From NCBI GenBank assembly GCA_937910255.1, contig CALEOQ010000388.1, positions 1-13,253 on the forward strand: a stretch of 13,253 nt of DNA. Direction: 5' to 3'. Made by a program: the position numbers and the translations under genes. Below the pieces are notes generated by a model. It saw only the letters and a program-made list of their open reading frames with translations. It did no database searches and was not told the DNA's origin. Below are positions 13,119 through 13,253 of the stretch, piece by piece. The stretch is from an uncultured Caulobacteraceae bacterium (lineage in GTDB: Bacteria; Pseudomonadota; Alphaproteobacteria; Caulobacterales; Caulobacteraceae). How positions within the stretch are numbered: the first letter of the stretch is position 1; every line of letters begins with the position of its first letter.

Positions 13119-13176
13119 AGATCGGAAGAGCGTCGTGTAGGGCAAGAGTGTAGATCTCGGTGGTCGCCGCAGCATT
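13119..13176 (-). other. Illumina P5/TruSeq universal adapter copy (contamination)
   Basis: These 58 bases align gaplessly to the reverse complement of the P5 universal adapter, with 3 mismatches by my count (one A-to-C, two at T). They begin with the exact AGATCGGAAGAGCGTCGTGT junction. They interrupt thiL, and the A run that follows is typical of read-through past the adapter end. This is the mirror image of the left contig end. Confidence 0.97.
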
Positions 13177-13253
13177 AAAAAAACATAGCAATACCGTCGC
13201 CTGCCCACAGTCCTGTCCACGAACACACACACGACACCACAACTGCATATGGC
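13177..13253. other. Non-genomic tail after adapter, starting with an A run
   Basis: Seven A residues (13177-13183) follow the adapter directly. Then come about 70 bases of lower-GC sequence rich in ACAC that do not continue thiL in any frame. I infer read-off noise joined by the assembler. It should be trimmed together with the adapter. Confidence 0.85.

Overview
The window is a 13.25 kb assembled contig of core chromosome from a GC-rich alphaproteobacterium. The gene set and order point to Caulobacterales (Caulobacter or Phenylobacterium relatives). The clues are ubiquinol-cytochrome c chaperone, DUF177, plsX, fabH, ihfA and MerR in one run, a K+-independent H+-pyrophosphatase beside thiL, and DUF2842. 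This placement is inference from gene content and style; no database search was run.

Layout, left to right. (1) Bases 1-127 are not genomic: a junk tail, a T run and a 58-nt Illumina P5 adapter copy. (2) 128-872, minus strand: rpsI (cut by the adapter) and rplM. (3) 1033-1683, minus: a DsbA/HCCA-isomerase-like protein. It is divergent from a Tat-exported PhoX-family protein (1839-3263, plus). (4) 3260-4291, minus: ctaA (heme A synthase), sharing a CTAG stop with the PhoX gene. (5) 4459-4973, plus: two small membrane proteins, GlsB/YeaQ/YmgE-like and DUF2842. (6) 5043-9134, minus: a co-directional run of chaperone, DUF177, plsX, fabH, ihfA, MerR regulator and tRNA-Pro(GGG). It links lipid synthesis, nucleoid and respiratory-assembly functions. 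(7) 9240-9722, plus: a BamE lipoprotein, ending at a strong bidirectional terminator that faces hppA. (8) 9805-11928, minus: hppA. (9) 12132-13118, minus: a small secreted FliL-like protein and the 3' half of thiL. (10) 13119-13253 is again adapter plus an A run and junk.

The genes are housekeeping: translation (S9, L13, tRNA-Pro), phospholipid and fatty-acid initiation (PlsX, FabH), envelope assembly (BamE), respiration (CtaA, bc1 chaperone), energy (HppA) and thiamine diphosphate synthesis (ThiL). I see no mobile element, CRISPR array, toxin-antitoxin or defence system, and no undescribed system. The clearest unusual signal is technical. Both contig ends run into error-bearing sequencing adapter, which creates chimeric reading frames with well-known contaminant peptides. 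The main biological leads are a candidate general-stress promoter before the GlsB gene, palindromic operator candidates in the DsbA-like/PhoX divergent region, mutually exclusive hairpins before the DUF2842 gene, a concentration of non-ATG starts in the plsX-fabH cluster, and the small FliL-like protein.
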